Part shown: piece after piece, positions 24,154 through 36,600 of the stretch
How positions within the stretch are numbered: the stretch's first letter is position 1
How the letters are laid out: each line of letters opens with the position of its first letter
Assembly (NCBI RefSeq): GCF_964355755.1
Contig: NC_092671.1
Coordinates: 563,001 to 627,000 of the forward strand
DNA: 64,000 bases
Direction: 5' to 3'
Source of the DNA: Antedon mediterranea
Lineage: Eukaryota > Echinodermata > Crinoidea > Comatulida > Antedonidae
The notes under the pieces: model-generated
Database searches by the model: none
Told to the model about the DNA's origin: nothing
Seen by the model: the letters and a program-made list of their open reading frames with translations, nothing else
Made by a program: the position numbers and the translations under genes

Positions 24154-24295
24154 TAATTAAAATTACTATTACAATGTTTATATATTAGAAAAGCGTACGG
24201 TATGCAGGAAGGGACGAATGATTTGCCATGGGAGGGATTTATTGTAGGTCTGTTTATGGAAATTATGTGTTCAAGTTCGTCTACTTGAACAAGTT

Positions 24296-24302
24296 ATATA
24301 AA
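24296..24302 (+). promoter_or_regulatory. Candidate TATA box of the IgGFc-domain gene
   Basis: TATATAA lies 366 bases before the start codon at 24668, in a position that allows a 5' UTR of about 330 bases. No other core element was checked. In AT-rich DNA this motif is weak evidence. Confidence 0.3.
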
Positions 24303-24667
24303 CGTGAACATTCTACAGTTCAATAAGTACAAATCTTCAAAATGTTGACTCAAAATTTCCAGAAAAATTCAAAGATTCTGAAAATACCCATGGAATCCCA
24401 AAAAGCGTAGGCAAAGAGAGGAAGCAAAAAAATAAAAGCAATGATAATTTAATTTACTTAAAGGAAGATGATTTGACGGTGAGTCAGAGTGAATAATAAT
24501 CGTCATGCTATTGGACGAGAAACAAACCAACTACCAGGTACCACACTCGTTGTTGTAGCAGTTTACTCATTAACAAAGCTTACTCAAAGAAACACATCGA
24601 AAATAACTTTAAGAAGAAAAACTAACAAATGTAAATGTTATAGTGTTTTACTTAAAGACGCATCATC

Positions 24668-27600
24668 ATGTGGATGTTTTTACTGTTAGGTTTTTTAACA
24701 ATTAATTCCAGTTGTCATGGACAGGGTAAGTTTTTTAGATTTTTTTTAGTTTTCTTTCCATTATCATTGGCTGATTATAAGCAGCTTTTGATTCATTCAT
24801 TCGCTTTGGTTTAAGAATGGCATATTGAATGTGGAATATTTGAGAAAAACTTGATTTAAACTTACTTAACTCAATATATATTGATTTATGTATAAAATAT
24901 ATTATAATATCTAATATTTTACCCACCCACGTAATACATAGGCGTAAGTCATAAGAACTTACATCGAAGCAGCAGTGCCAAAGAGAATTCGTTCTTTATA
25001 ATTAAAATATCCTCTAACTGTTTCTATTTATCCATTTATTCACTTTAATTATAGTTATTCATATTTACGATAAGGATCACCCATTCATATAATTGATATT
25101 CTAACAAATACAAATTTATCTTTTTAAAGAAACTGTAGGAGGCCTATTTAAGTATTGTATATATTCCATTTCCCACAGGCTATGGATCAAAAACACCCGA
25201 TACAAGAGGACGCCAGTTCGTATTCGGAATTCCGAGTAATGTTCGGCAACCAGACAAAATTATTATGATAGTCACGGGACATGAACTGGGGGCTAACAAA
25301 ATAGACGTCAATATTCCAGGCCTCAGATTCCAAAGATCTCAAATGATAAACGGGCTTGAAGAAGCGCGTATACTTCTACCCCCGACAGCAGCAGCTCATG
25401 GATGTGCTATCCAAAATGGAACCGTATTGGTTTCTTCAACGAAAGACGTGTCCGTGGCCGTCTTAAACGATATTGCAAAATCAACAGAAGCCTTTCTAGT
25501 GATTCCTGTGGATGCGTTAGGAACGGAATACTTCGTTGCTTCGTACGACCCACTCCCGGAAGAGTTCTCAGAAGTAGTGATAACCGCGACTATGGATAAC
25601 ACAAGAATAAAGGTTACATTCCAGGCACCGGTCACATACAACGGTATGTCTTACTCGCCTGGTGATATATACACTTTCACACTTCCTCGATTGAGAAGCA
25701 TTCAATTTCAAAGTCATATGGATTTGACAGGAACAAGAATCCAATCAACCGCGCCCGTAGCAGTAGTTAGTGGCAACACGTGTACGCTTGTTCCAGGCAG
25801 ATTACCAAGATGTGACCATTTAGTTGAAATGGTACCACCTGTCCCCACTTGGGGAGGTATGTTCACGGTAATGCCATTTTTAAATCGTACATCTGGTTAT
25901 ATCTTTCGAGTTATCGCAGCACGTGCTAGAACAACTGTTCAAATCTCTGGTACATCAGTTTATCTCCAGAACCAAGGCGAGTTTCAAGAGTTTAATGTTC
26001 CGAGCGATACAATTACAACCATCAGTGCTAACCAACCAATTATGACAATCCAATTTTCAAAGGGACGAGATAGTGACGAAATCGGCGATCCGTGCATGAT
26101 ATTAATCCCACCCGTTGAACAGTACGTCAAAGACAAAGTTACTTTTGGTACATTCAACATGTCAGGTGGTGATTACTTTTCTCCTTATGTGAATATGATG
26201 ATATCATCTCCAGGTATAGTGAGTATGATTAACATCGCTGCTATTCCCTCCATGACGGGGACAACGTACGTCCCTGCTGCAGGAAAGATTGTGAGTTACG
26301 GAGGAGGAAGGTCAATGGCCTTGATGCAAGGAACACATACGATTGTGAATCCATCACCGGGCAATTCTTTCACTGCAATCACATACGGAATTGGTCCAAT
26401 GACGTCATATGGCTTTCCAACCGCTTACAACCTTAAAAAGTTGATATGTATTCGCAAAGATCCGACAACAGGTTAGACATTTCATTACTTTGATTTTGTA
26501 ATATCACATCATTCTAATGCTTTGTAATTTACTTTCCTTTCACTGCATCGGGCTATAATATTTCACGTGATCACTAAATACACGAAATGGGAAAATACAC
26601 ATATAGCGACAATCATTTATTATTTAAAATATTGTGGCAATTAACACAGAAGTTAGAATTTAGATCATTCGTATAAACCTTTTCGCCCAATTCTCACTAT
26701 TGGTTTTATTTCATAATAACTAATAAAAACATTGTTTAATTGCAGGTGGTGATGTCGAATACGTATGTCCTCAACCAGTTGACCCACCAATGCGTAATCC
26801 ATGTACCGGAACAAATGGAATACCGAGTCCAAGTGCACGGCAGGGCATGCAGAATCCAAATTCTAGGCCACCACCGAATCCTAATCCTAACCCAAATCCT
26901 AACCCAAATCCAGGTTCAAATCCTAATCCTAACAAACCAAATCCAAGAGCAGGAGAAGGTAATAATGGCGATCGGCCCGGGGAGCGGCCACCTGCACCCG
27001 GTACCCCCGGTGCAGGTATACCTGGTATGATGCCAGGTATGGGTATGCCAGGTATGGGTATGCCAGGTATGGGTATGCCAGGTATGGGTATGCCTGGCAT
27101 GGGAATGCCTGGCATGGGAATGCCTGGCATGGGAATGCCATGTAGTCCAGGAATGATGATGCCTGGAATGACAGGAATGGGAGGTTGCATGCCCGGCATG
27201 GGAGGGGCTGGTAATGCAGGTGTGGGTGTGCCTATTATGCCTGGAGTCGGTCTACCTGGACAAGCTGGTGGAGGCCCTGGATTCGGAGATGTGCCAGGAT
27301 ATGGATGGGCCTGGCGAACACCACCACCTCGGTTTCCAATCATTCCAACAATACCTGAAAGTAAGTCCTTTGAAATTATATGAGTATTTATTAGGAGCAG
27401 GATCCCGTTGCAAGGTCCGAGGTAAAAATTAAAAAAAAAACTGGTATTCAGAAGCTTTCTTTGTACTTCTGAAGCAAATAAACACAAATTACTAGTTAAT
27501 CTCGGTTCTTACTTGGACGCAATGACGTAAGCGCAACGCAATTGAGTTGAACAATCACGACGCGATCATCCGAACTGTTTTATGTATGTCTATTTTTAAT

Positions 27601-28661
27601 TTATTGCTGAACATGTTTATAGATTATATATCATATATTATGTTTTATTTTATCAAACCTGTTAGTGGCGGTTTTATCGCTGTTAGTTTTGAACAAATAA
27701 AATTACATTTTAAAAAAGGTTTTTTTTAAAAGCCATTAACTTCCACGCTTAATACTTGAACATTACATTTCCACTTCTTTGTTTAGATTGTTATTCAAAG
27801 AACCTTGTTATAGTGGTAGCAATCACACCAGCATTTCTGATCTTGCTGGTGATGACTATGGCCATGTGTATCGTTGTCAATCACATGAAACAATTGTAAG
27901 TAACATTATCTAACTATATTTCGTATGACAAATCGGGTGGTTTTGTGGACCTTTCCGTTCGGCAAATTTCCAAGAATAACTGCCAAGATACGAGAGATAC
28001 GTGGCGGCAATCCATGGAAAGACAGTTTCTCATTTCCAGCATGATTGGGACCAATTTATTTATGGAACTGGGATCAATAACATAAACATAAGGATTTACA
28101 CTTTCTGTAACTATTCTACTAATACTTGGTAACTAAAAAAAATGAACGTTGTGTTTAGTATTGTAGAATATGTTTTTGTAATAAGTACATATATATTTTT
28201 ATATTTTTTTAAACATAGTTCATCCGTTTTTTTTCCATATAAGTTCTTTTTATAATGTTTATATGAGGTCCCCTTGATTGTCAGCTTATGCTGTTTTGAG
28301 TCACTCTCACTAAATAAGGTTTAATAAATAAAATAAATAAACTAATTAAAACTACTAAGGCATACTAATAAAATTCGTTACAAACGAATTAAAGCGCTTC
28401 TACTTTTGTTCTTATTTCCTTGTGTTGTTAAGGCGCTTTTGATTCAGCTACCATAACAGCATGAAAATTAAAAATTTCATTTTCACTCATTCTTCAGGTT
28501 ATTTTCAAACAAAAACAATTAGGCCTAGTTCATATAATTTCATGTAATTGACGTGTTCCGAGTTCAAACTAATTTGGCAGTGGTTAATGTTTTCAAAAGT
28601 TCATAAATTGAGTTTTGCCAAAGTCTCTAATAAGTGTTGTTTGTTTTACAGGAAAGCATAA
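24668..28661 (+). CDS. Membrane-anchored IgGFc-binding-domain protein
   Basis: Predicted type I cell-surface protein of 694 residues. Exons are 24668-24725, 25179-26471, 26746-27360, 27787-27895 and 28652-28661 (stop TAA). Exon 1 is a signal peptide ([15 protein letters not shown]). The single large exon 2 encodes an IgGFc-binding N-terminal-type domain (about residues 30-450), with segments such as [19 protein letters not shown]-like text (here [19 protein letters not shown]) and [11 protein letters not shown] that I associate with the FCGBP N-terminal family. Exon 3 encodes Asn-Pro repeats, then Pro-Gly-Met-Gly-Met repeats. Exon 4 encodes the transmembrane helix (about residues 661-686). 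Exon 5 adds only three residues, leaving a cytoplasmic tail of about ten. IgGFc-binding-domain proteins are numerous in echinoderms; ligand and signalling partner are unknown here. FCGBP itself is secreted and mucin-like, so the anchor is notable. Confidence 0.9.
26867..26945 (+). repeat. In-frame Asn-Pro repeat
   Basis: Repeated six-base units (AAYCCW) within exon 3 encode alternating Pro-Asn dipeptides, a likely extended, unstructured stalk. Confidence 0.85.
27025..27140 (+). repeat. In-frame 15-bp repeat encoding Pro-Gly-Met-Gly-Met
   Basis: About seven 15-bp units (CCAGGTATGGGTATG and variants) encode PGMGM. Codon variants group by position (GGTATGGGTATG first, GGCATGGGAATG later), which suggests two rounds of local expansion. 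Confidence 0.9.
27498..27575. mobile_element. MITE family B, left-half relic
   Basis: It begins CTCGGTTCTTACTTGGACGC and continues with the family text GACGTAAGCGCAACGCAA. The right terminal repeat is missing. It is in intron 3 of the IgGFc-domain gene. Confidence 0.6.
28262..28345 (+). mobile_element. LINE/SINE 3' tail remnant
   Basis: TTGATTGTCAGCTTATGCTG, then CACTAAATAAGGTTTAAT and an AATAAATAAAATAAATAA run, resembles a CR1-type retrotransposon tail. No open frame precedes it. Confidence 0.4.
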
Positions 28662-29875
28662 CTGCACGGAATGCTGGGACATTTCTACACAGAGAAAAAA
28701 ACAAACAAGGATTGGATTTATCGATGTAAAAATATTACTGTAATAAGTAATTTCGTACCACATTAAAATAAACTTGCCGATGGACTGGGTCCTTTTCAAA
28801 TATTTAAATTAAGGCAATTAAATACAACTTCTTGACCAAAAACGCAATTCTCATTTGACGCAATTTTCATTCCTAAGGTAGGCATTAAGTAGCTTACTAC
28901 TCATACGCACTATCTTCTATTCTTTAATAATACATGTCTTTATGTTAAAAAAAAAAAGAACGAATATAGTATATATAAATGTATGTTATTTTGATTAATA
29001 TATTGTTTTTAAAAGAAGAAAGCGATTTATGTTTTAAAGAGTAATTTACCTTGATTGGTGAATTTCCTGTTATTACTAGCAGGAAACAAACATATTACTG
29101 CACTGCACGATTTAAATAGCTGAGCATAACAACAAATAAATCTACAAAACAATGACGTCACATCTACTTAATAAAAACAAAACTTAATTCAACCTTTTCT
29201 TTGTATTTATTGTCGAATTAAATTTCTTTTAAATTAAAATGTGCAGTGTATCTCTTTCAAAATGAATCTGTATTATATTAATGTTTAATTATTAGTTCCA
29301 AGATATTATGTAAATATTTATCCAAAGTTGATCTTTATGTCGATGATTCTAAAACATATAATGTATACGGTATTAACTTAGCTTGATGCTAGCTGATTGA
29401 AAAAAATTTGTTTAAAAATATTTTTAAGACTAATTTAGAATATTTTTTCTATATTTGTAAATATTATTTAAGGAATAAAATTGTTTGTTCTGATATTAAA
29501 AGTAATTGATACGTTTGAAGTTGATCTTTGCGAGATAATTGTTGTTATCTTAGTAGCGTAGCGACCATGACGTCACGAGCAGAACTATTAAACGATAATG
29601 CGCATGTTTGTTGTACGAATGATTGTGTACGTTTTAAATTGAAAGGTTCTACGTGATGAATCAATTTGTAAATTAGAAGTCTTTATTTAATTATCTCTTT
29701 CGGCATGGACTTACAAACATCGCACAAAGTGTTTCTTATTAAATTCTAAAAATTTTATTTAGGACCCAACTTTAAATCTGAGGCAACATGATGATGAAAA
29801 AAAAAATTGCGGTCAACAACAACATTATTTCGCTGAAAGTATGATACCGGTACTACCATTTCTCTGTCACTATAA

Positions 29876-30028
29876 AGCTTGGTTCCACTAGACGCCGCAA
29901 TGACGTAAGCGCAACACAAGTTAGCTGACTAATCGCAAGCAACAGTTCGATTGTCCATCGTGTCGCGATTGGTGGACACACTTTCGTTGCCCTTACGTCA
30001 TTGCGTTAAGTCTAGTGGGAACCAAGCT
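29876..30028. mobile_element. MITE family B, best copy (153 bp)
   Basis: Terminal inverted repeats of about 22 bp start AGCTTGGTTCCACTAGACG and end CTAGTGGGAACCAAGCT. The flanks are TAA on the left and TAG on the right. The interior is CpG-rich and non-coding. Confidence 0.85.
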
Positions 30029-30944
30029 TAGTGTTTTAAACTATAGGTTAGCTTATCGTCGTCGGCCGAAATAATTACGTTGAAGGAAATGAACTGCATT
30101 GCCCACGTTTAGGGCAAAACATTTGCCTATTTGGAATCGGAAATGTGTTTTATTGACGAATCATTAGCAACCCTTATATAGGGGAAAGTGAACTATAATT
30201 GTATAGCTTTTTGCTACGTCATGCTTCAACAACATGGCTATTTTTTGGAATTTAATCCTCAAACAGTAGGTGACAATAATATCGGCTCAAATTGTATATT
30301 GATCGGAGACCGGATCTAGGCTTATACAAAAGGGTGGAATAACAGGTCAATGCACTTTTTAAATAATATGAATACAGACGGATCAGTAGAACAAATAAAA
30401 TAATGCGAAAAAATAGGAATGATGATGCATCAAACATTTGCTTTCGAAAATTAAAAGTTCGCTAATTTCATAACTATACATTCTACACCTAATTGTTCTT
30501 GCGTGTCGAGTAACTGAAGTTTTAATGATCAAAGAGTCCAAAACAACTATCTAATCATTCCCTTACTTGTCTAGTAAATTGTTTTAAATTCAATTCTGGC
30601 TACTAGTAGAAAGGAAGCTAGTTAATTAAGATGACTTCATCAATTATTATTAATCATTATTATTATTCAAGTGGGAACCGATTTACAATGGAGAAAGGTA
30701 ATGCAGGCCAATGCAAAGATTAATAACTTCTTATAAAATCTTTAATTTTGTTATTGTTTTTTATTTTGTTTATTTTATATATTAAGGCAATTTGCAAAAG
30801 ATAACTATAACTATCCTGCTTAAAGGTGGCAATCCCGTTCAAAAGACAAACATATACACAAAATGCCCTACATAAACAAAGTCTTATTACATGTCTTTGG
30901 GAGTGGAGTTGTAAATTGTCATTAGAAAAAATCCTAACATATGA

Positions 30945-31010
30945 CAGGACTTGAACGCTGGGATTAGTAGCCAAGCATCATAATCACCAAGCCACTACGT
31001 GAATTGCCCC
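30945..31010 (-). mobile_element. tRNA-like SINE head (second family)
   Basis: On the minus strand, GTGGCTTGGTG (A-box-like) is followed about 35 bases later by CGTTCAAGTCC (B-box-like, complement at 30947-30957). The body is short and no tail is recognisable. It is a SINE relic, not a functional tRNA. Confidence 0.45.
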
Positions 31011-31892
31011 AAATGTTAGGTTCAGCGAATGTCTATATAGCTTTCGATACATATTTTATAGACATTTGTCCTGAATTAGTAAAATATTTTTTGTTTGTTT
31101 CATCAATAAACAGTATGGAAAATAACACTAATTTTCAATAAATAAAATTCAGATTCAGACAAATTGGTTAAATATCGTTGTGTGAACATTTAGTATAGTG
31201 ACAACAAGAGCATAATAGCAACCAGATTATCTGTAACAAAATAATGGGCTGTCATATTGATTAATTTAAATGCTTACAATGGTATCGACAAGTTTCTATT
31301 CAAAAAACAATCCCAGATAGTCACATTAGAATATCTATGGTTAACGCACATTATCAGGCTGTATAGTGAGCATTGATTGGTTTTCTGTCCAGGGATAAAT
31401 TGTTTTGCTTGCAGAAGAGGAGTACACATTAAGTTATAGTCATTATATTTTCACTCTACTGGTCGATTAATTAACATAACATCTTGATTGTAATTTGACT
31501 GGTAAGTTAATATTTTCTTTAGTTAAATATTCCTTCATAATTCTGTGAGTATATTTGTCTCGCAAGTTTTGAAATTTGTTTATTAACTGGAGATGGTACA
31601 GAGTATAATGACTCAATTCATTGAAAGTGAAACATAGCATACTAAATTAAAAGGGTTTGAAGAATAAGCTGTAACACTGATGGACGGGAGTAGTGATTCA
31701 CTAGCACGGGTCGCATAATCATACAGAAAAATGGTCATATATCTACACTAGAATGGAGTATATGCTTTTATAAATTTTAATAGATTAAGAATAAATGATA
31801 CGGAGATAGATTTATAATTAGATTAAATCATTTAAAACTCTTTTGTTTACACAAATATGTATATTTTTATAATCACAGCAGTAAAACTTAAA

Positions 31893-32622
31893 ATGTCTAG
31901 AGGAAAAACAGAGAGCGGTGAAGGACTTTTCTCAAACTTATTTACCACAAAACCTACAAAGGGTGTAACTAAACAGCGAGGGAAATCTAAAGATCGGTAT
32001 CACGAGGACCCACCTGAGCCGCTCCCGGGTGAGTATGACTCCGACGAGGAAGGGCACTATCATAGTTCGTCAAAGGAAAAGTCATTTGGTTCAAAATCAA
32101 AAATGCAAAGCCTATTCACAACCCCTAATCATGACAAACCTGAACATCGTGCCAAGTCCAGTTCTGCAAAAGTCGAGTCGAGTCGGGGTCGAGAAACTCC
32201 CAAAAAGTCTAAACTACAGTCGCTTTTTGGAAGCGCTGACGATAGTAAATCAAGCAAAAAGAAATCACAAGATCGATATCATCAAAAGAATCCACATGAA
32301 AAGAAGCCTGAAAAGGGAGAATCAAAGGGAGGAAAAAGCAGCGGACTAGGCGAGGGATTATTTTCCAGTGGTAGTGGAACTATAGCCGGAAACAGCGGAA
32401 AAACAAAAGTTGGAAAATCAAAAGGTCACTCTTCTGGACGGGTAGGTTTCAATGAGTTACTTTGATTAAACATTAAGTAAATGAACAAAAAGATTGTGGA
32501 GCTGAAAGTGTAGATTTCGAGTCAATTCAAAGTAAGTTATTACAAATCATCTTAATATTTTTCTTCATTTTTTTCAGCAACAGCCAGCGAAAGGTGCTAG
32601 TTTCAGCTTCCCTTCATTTTAA
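31893..32622 (+). CDS. Small basic Ser/Lys-rich protein, unknown function
   Basis: Two coding exons, 31893-32441 and 32578-32622, encode 197 residues, joined in phase 0 (CGG/GTAGGT to CAG/CAA). I chose the ATG at 31893 because an acceptor (AATCACAG) at 31871-31878 lies between it and the upstream ATG at 31857. The protein looks disordered, hydrophilic and basic. Short motifs recur: KDRYHEDP and QDRYHQKNP; KMQSLF and KLQSLF; GEGLFSNLF and GEGLFSSGSG; the C-terminus is ASFSFPSF. No signal peptide, membrane segment or known domain is visible. The repeats suggest short linear binding motifs, and the KSK/KKSK stretches suggest nuclear, RNA or acidic-surface contacts. These are guesses. A 5' UTR exon may end at 31501. 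It faces the MGST gene convergently. Confidence 0.75.
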
Positions 32623-33672
32623 CGAACAACATCGATATGTATAACAGTATTTACTAACTTGAAACCAATGTACCAATGCTGTATACATTGTGTTCAACGG
32701 TGTACATATACAAATGCTTAGAATAGATTTTTACACTCGACCGGTACAAACTGAATAGTAGAAGTGCCACTTCTATTTAAAAGAAAATTACCATTCGTAC
32801 GTAGTGTCATTATTTGCTGCCGTGGGTGTTTGTAAGTGATGTAAACAAAGTAGAGGTTTCCTTAAAATACATTTTTACATGATTTAATAATTTTACTACC
32901 TTTATACTTTATTACTTATTTTTACGCGATTTATAATTGGTGAAATGTTTAGTAAATTGTCTTTATTATACTACAACGTTCATAAGAATGAAACCTTGAC
33001 GTTATTATTTATTTATTTTATTTCAATACTATCAGAATACTTACTTAATAATCTATTATTCATCACACAGACTATTTAAAAATGTATACTTTATCAGTAA
33101 TACAACATTCAAATACTTATTTTCTTGTTAATAAAAGTGCATATTGCGGAAAATTGTATTATTACAATTTGTATAATAAAAGTTCATTCTTATAAACGTT
33201 TGAAAAGTATACCGAGTAGTAATATACAAGTCATCCATTAGGTATACTCTTGATTAGAAATCATTTTGTAACAATGCAAGGCGACATTTAGTTTAATTTT
33301 CGAAAGTACTGTTTATAAGTTTATACTTATCTACAGTAATAACGTCAGGATTTCATAGAGGGTTCACTTTGAGAGTGTTCTAAAGTTAAAAAAGTCCACA
33401 GAGGGCTCACTTTAAAATTCTTTTAAAGTTAAAAAAGCCACAAATCCACAGAGGGCTGACTTTTAAACTACTTAAAGGCAACTTTTTGTATTAAAATACA
33501 AATAATTGTACTGTATAACTAAACTGTATTAAAAGTATTAAAATTAAGGCCTATTGGTATTTTTGTCACTCAGTATAAACATCTAATTCGAAAAGAAGTA
33601 AAAAAGGTTGATTGTCTACAGGGTCATACTTATTTCCACTGCTCTTGACCGGTAGAGAAAACTACCACCTAA
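32623..33672. other. Convergent 3' flanks; no gene seen
   Basis: AT-rich DNA between two convergent genes. It holds three imperfect direct copies of about 45-55 bp around CACAGAGGGCTCACTTT at 33350-33478. Plus-strand TTATTTATTTATTTTATTTC near 33005-33024 gives minus-strand AATAAA candidates, rather far (about 650 bases) from the MGST stop. Confidence 0.55.
33350..33478. repeat. Threefold imperfect direct repeat
   Basis: Copies contain ATAGAGGGTTCACTTTGAGA, CACAGAGGGCTCACTTTAAA and CACAGAGGGCTGACTTTTAA. The first two continue with TTCTAAAGTTAAAAAA-type text. Confidence 0.8.
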
Positions 33673-36600
33673 TTAAGACCAGTAATTAGAAATTGCATCC
33701 ATAGCAGATTTCTTAAGATCAATTCCTGCATAATATTTGAGAGCACCAAGAGAGACACCAGTGATTCCCATAGCTATCAAAGCCTTTAAAGCCTTGGTAC
33801 TCAACCTGAAACCTGGTAATCTAAAAAAAGAGATGGATTATTGAGAATGTTATCAATCTCTCCAACTGCCTACATAGTACTAGGATGTTAACTATTAGTC
33901 ACAAGTCCCTGTTTTCTTTTTATATAGCACCACAAGCGGGAGTTTTTTTTAAATATGCGATTCTAGCTGAAGTATGGTTATGACACGCCAAGGTTGGCAA
34001 AAATGTTTATTTAATTAACTTAAGCTGTATCATTATAACTATATAGCCACCAGGATGTTTGCATATACAAGCAGAAAATTCTTTTCACAGGTTTCCTCAC
34101 CGTTTATAAATTAACTTTCCAATAGATCACCAGGCGGTTTTAAGTTTGTCTATGCCTACAAAATTTATATCTAGTGAGAAAATGATCATATCATACCTTT
34201 CATCAGTTTCATGACAGTACCCTTCAAAATACAAATGTCTTCCATAAATATACACAAGGCTAACCACACTGGCCGCAACTAGAAAAAGGGTTTCATTTAA
34301 ACATTATGTAACATCTAAATATAAACATGCATGTACTTTGAAATGTATTTTTTTATTTATTTTAATATATTTTAATAGATAAATGTAGATCTCAACAAAA
34401 GTTGTCATGATAAACCTCTGTCAACAAAAGATATTCTTGTTTATTTTGTTATGAATTTTTTAAAAAGGGTGCCCTATGCATACTAATAAATCAGTGATTT
34501 CAAAAGTAACATTTTTTACTTTATGATAATATTTAAAAAGTGTATGTACTTCCATGGTGTATTACTCCATGGCACTTCTTACCTGGATGAAAATATATGG
34601 ATGCAACAGTGTGACTAGTTAAGAAAATTGGTGCAAATTCAAGGCTGTTTTGGCTGTTTAATGAAACAAAACTTAATATCAGTATCAAAAATGTTTCTTC
34701 AATCTATGAGTTGTTAAAAATATCACAGGCATTTACAAATATTTACATTCAGGCATTAGAATTATTTAAAAGGAAAAATATTGAAGGGAAAAACAACAAT
34801 GCACAGGTAGCCTAAGTGACTGGATTTTAATTGCTATTCAAAATTAACATCATGCAGAGATTAAACCACAAACCTTGAATCATACCAATCAGACAAAACC
34901 ACAAACCTTGAATCATACCAATCAGACAAAACCACAAACCTTGAATCATACCAATCAGACAAAACCACAAACCTTGAATCATACCAATCAGACAAAACCA
35001 CAAACCTTGAATCATACCAATCAGACAAAACCACAAACCTTGAATCATACCAATCAGACAAAACCACAAACCTTGAATCATACCAATCAGACAAAACCAC
35101 AAACCTTGAATCATACCAATCAGACAAAACCACAAACCTTGAATCATACCAATCAGACAAAACCACAAACTTGAATCATACCAATCAGACAAAACCACAA
35201 ACCTTGAATCATACCAATCAGACAAAACCACAAACCTTGAATCATACCAATCAGACAAAACCAAAACTACTGTATATTGCAGTTTGTCATTTATTTCTAT
35301 GGGATAAATCCAATGTAACAACAATTTTGAGAATTTATTTAAATTTGTGGATCCACTTTAGGTAATTTGTTTTTAAAAATGGAATTATCAAGGTTATTTC
35401 AACAATTATTCTTATCATTGTAATTTATATTCCATGCAGACATTATCAAAATATGTGTTCTTACGTACTGTGCTCGAAAAGCTCGAATGAACCCCGGGTC
35501 ACCTTCAGTTGCCGGTGGCTTAACCTTGAACTTAGCCCGAGCTTTACCCACCTTCATCGCAAATTGAGCTAAAAATTACAACAGAAATTTAATAACAACA
35601 GTCAATATATGCGACCTAATATGTGTGTATTAAAATAATTATCTAGGCCTAAAATAATTTTTTAAAATGTGAAGAAATAAATGCATCTTCATTCATAAAT
35701 TGGCCAAACTAAACACTTAGTGCTTCATATCCCTTTTCTGGGTGGGTAGGACACACGTAATGATATTTATTATTTCCAAAAAATAAAATTATTATTAAAT
35801 GTATAGGCAGGCCTATAAAGAGTCAAATATAAGTTGCGCACGCTTTTTACGGTATTGCTGAATCTGAAATTTTGAATACCAACGAATCCCCCATACCGCA
35901 ATCTGCAACCAGCAGGGTGTCCGATGAAATCGGTCGCGCTTGAAATCGGTCGCGCTTGAAATCGGTCGCGATAAAATCGACTTCCGGTATTTTGTATGGC
36001 GCGCCGCTAGAGCTATACTTTTGATTATATCGGTCGCGTTTGAAATCGGTCGCGTTATTTTGTATGGATCGAGCGGGATGCATGCTAGAGCGGGATATAC
36101 ATTTTTCGTTTACATATATTTAATTGATATTTTTTAGGAACTAGATTATTTATGTGGATATTTTTTATTTGGTTAATAAATATTTATTGTTAATCATTAA
36201 ATTAATTTTTTTTTTGTATTTCACAGGTCTCGGAGAAGGACTGTGTATGTTCAAAATGGCCATTTATAAACACGTTTAAATATTATATTAGGCATAATAT
36301 TATATAAGGCATATAATAATTTACCTCTATTTATATGTACTGTAATTAATATATTATATAGAGAATATACGTCTGTCGTGTCTTTTATTAATAATTATGC
36401 AAACAATTACGTATGGTTTTAGGATATTAATAAAATATATAGATAATATGCCGTTATAAATCAATCTACCGGCCTACAGTAGGACTATGATGTACAATGA
36501 TTGATGTGAGAATAATAATGTATGGATAATAAAGGTGGACACGATTCTCAAAGACTGAGGTAATCTGCACTGATATTTAAACATTTATATTTACGAACGG

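Larger units (their letters stand above)
20271..24667. other. Intergenic, repeat-rich; no gene seen
   Basis: Short open frames here lack exon signals and known motifs. The interval holds a MITE family B relic, a pair of overlapping hairpins, a local duplication near 21.3 kb, a segment with inverted homology to the 5' flank of the gene at 47.9-50.5 kb, and an unclassified repeat near 23.5-24.15 kb. The 5' flank of the IgGFc-domain gene occupies the right end. Confidence 0.6.
28662..31892. other. Intergenic between the two plus-strand genes
   Basis: It begins with the 3' UTR of the IgGFc-domain gene (AATAAA-type motifs near 28767 and 29473). It also holds a full MITE family B copy and a tRNA-like SINE head. 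A possible non-coding first exon of the next gene ends at the donor ACTG/GTAAGT at 31501/31502. No further gene is supported. Confidence 0.55.

Noticed and set aside
24489-24689. 66-codon frame overlapping the signal-peptide exon of the IgGFc-domain gene
   Set aside because: It is in a different frame, whereas the ATG at 24668 gives a signal peptide and a phase-matched join.
26665-27487. Minus-strand 238-codon Pro/Gly frame opposite the PGMGM exon
   Set aside because: It is the reverse of a repetitive coding exon. The plus strand has consistent splice phases and a protein architecture; the minus strand has none.
30945-31010. Possible second tRNA gene
   Set aside because: Only box-like motifs are kept. 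The stems are not paired, so a SINE relic is more likely.
34827-35365. Open frames with an 11-residue period on both strands
   Set aside because: By-product of the 33-bp minisatellite inside an intron of the MGST2-like gene.
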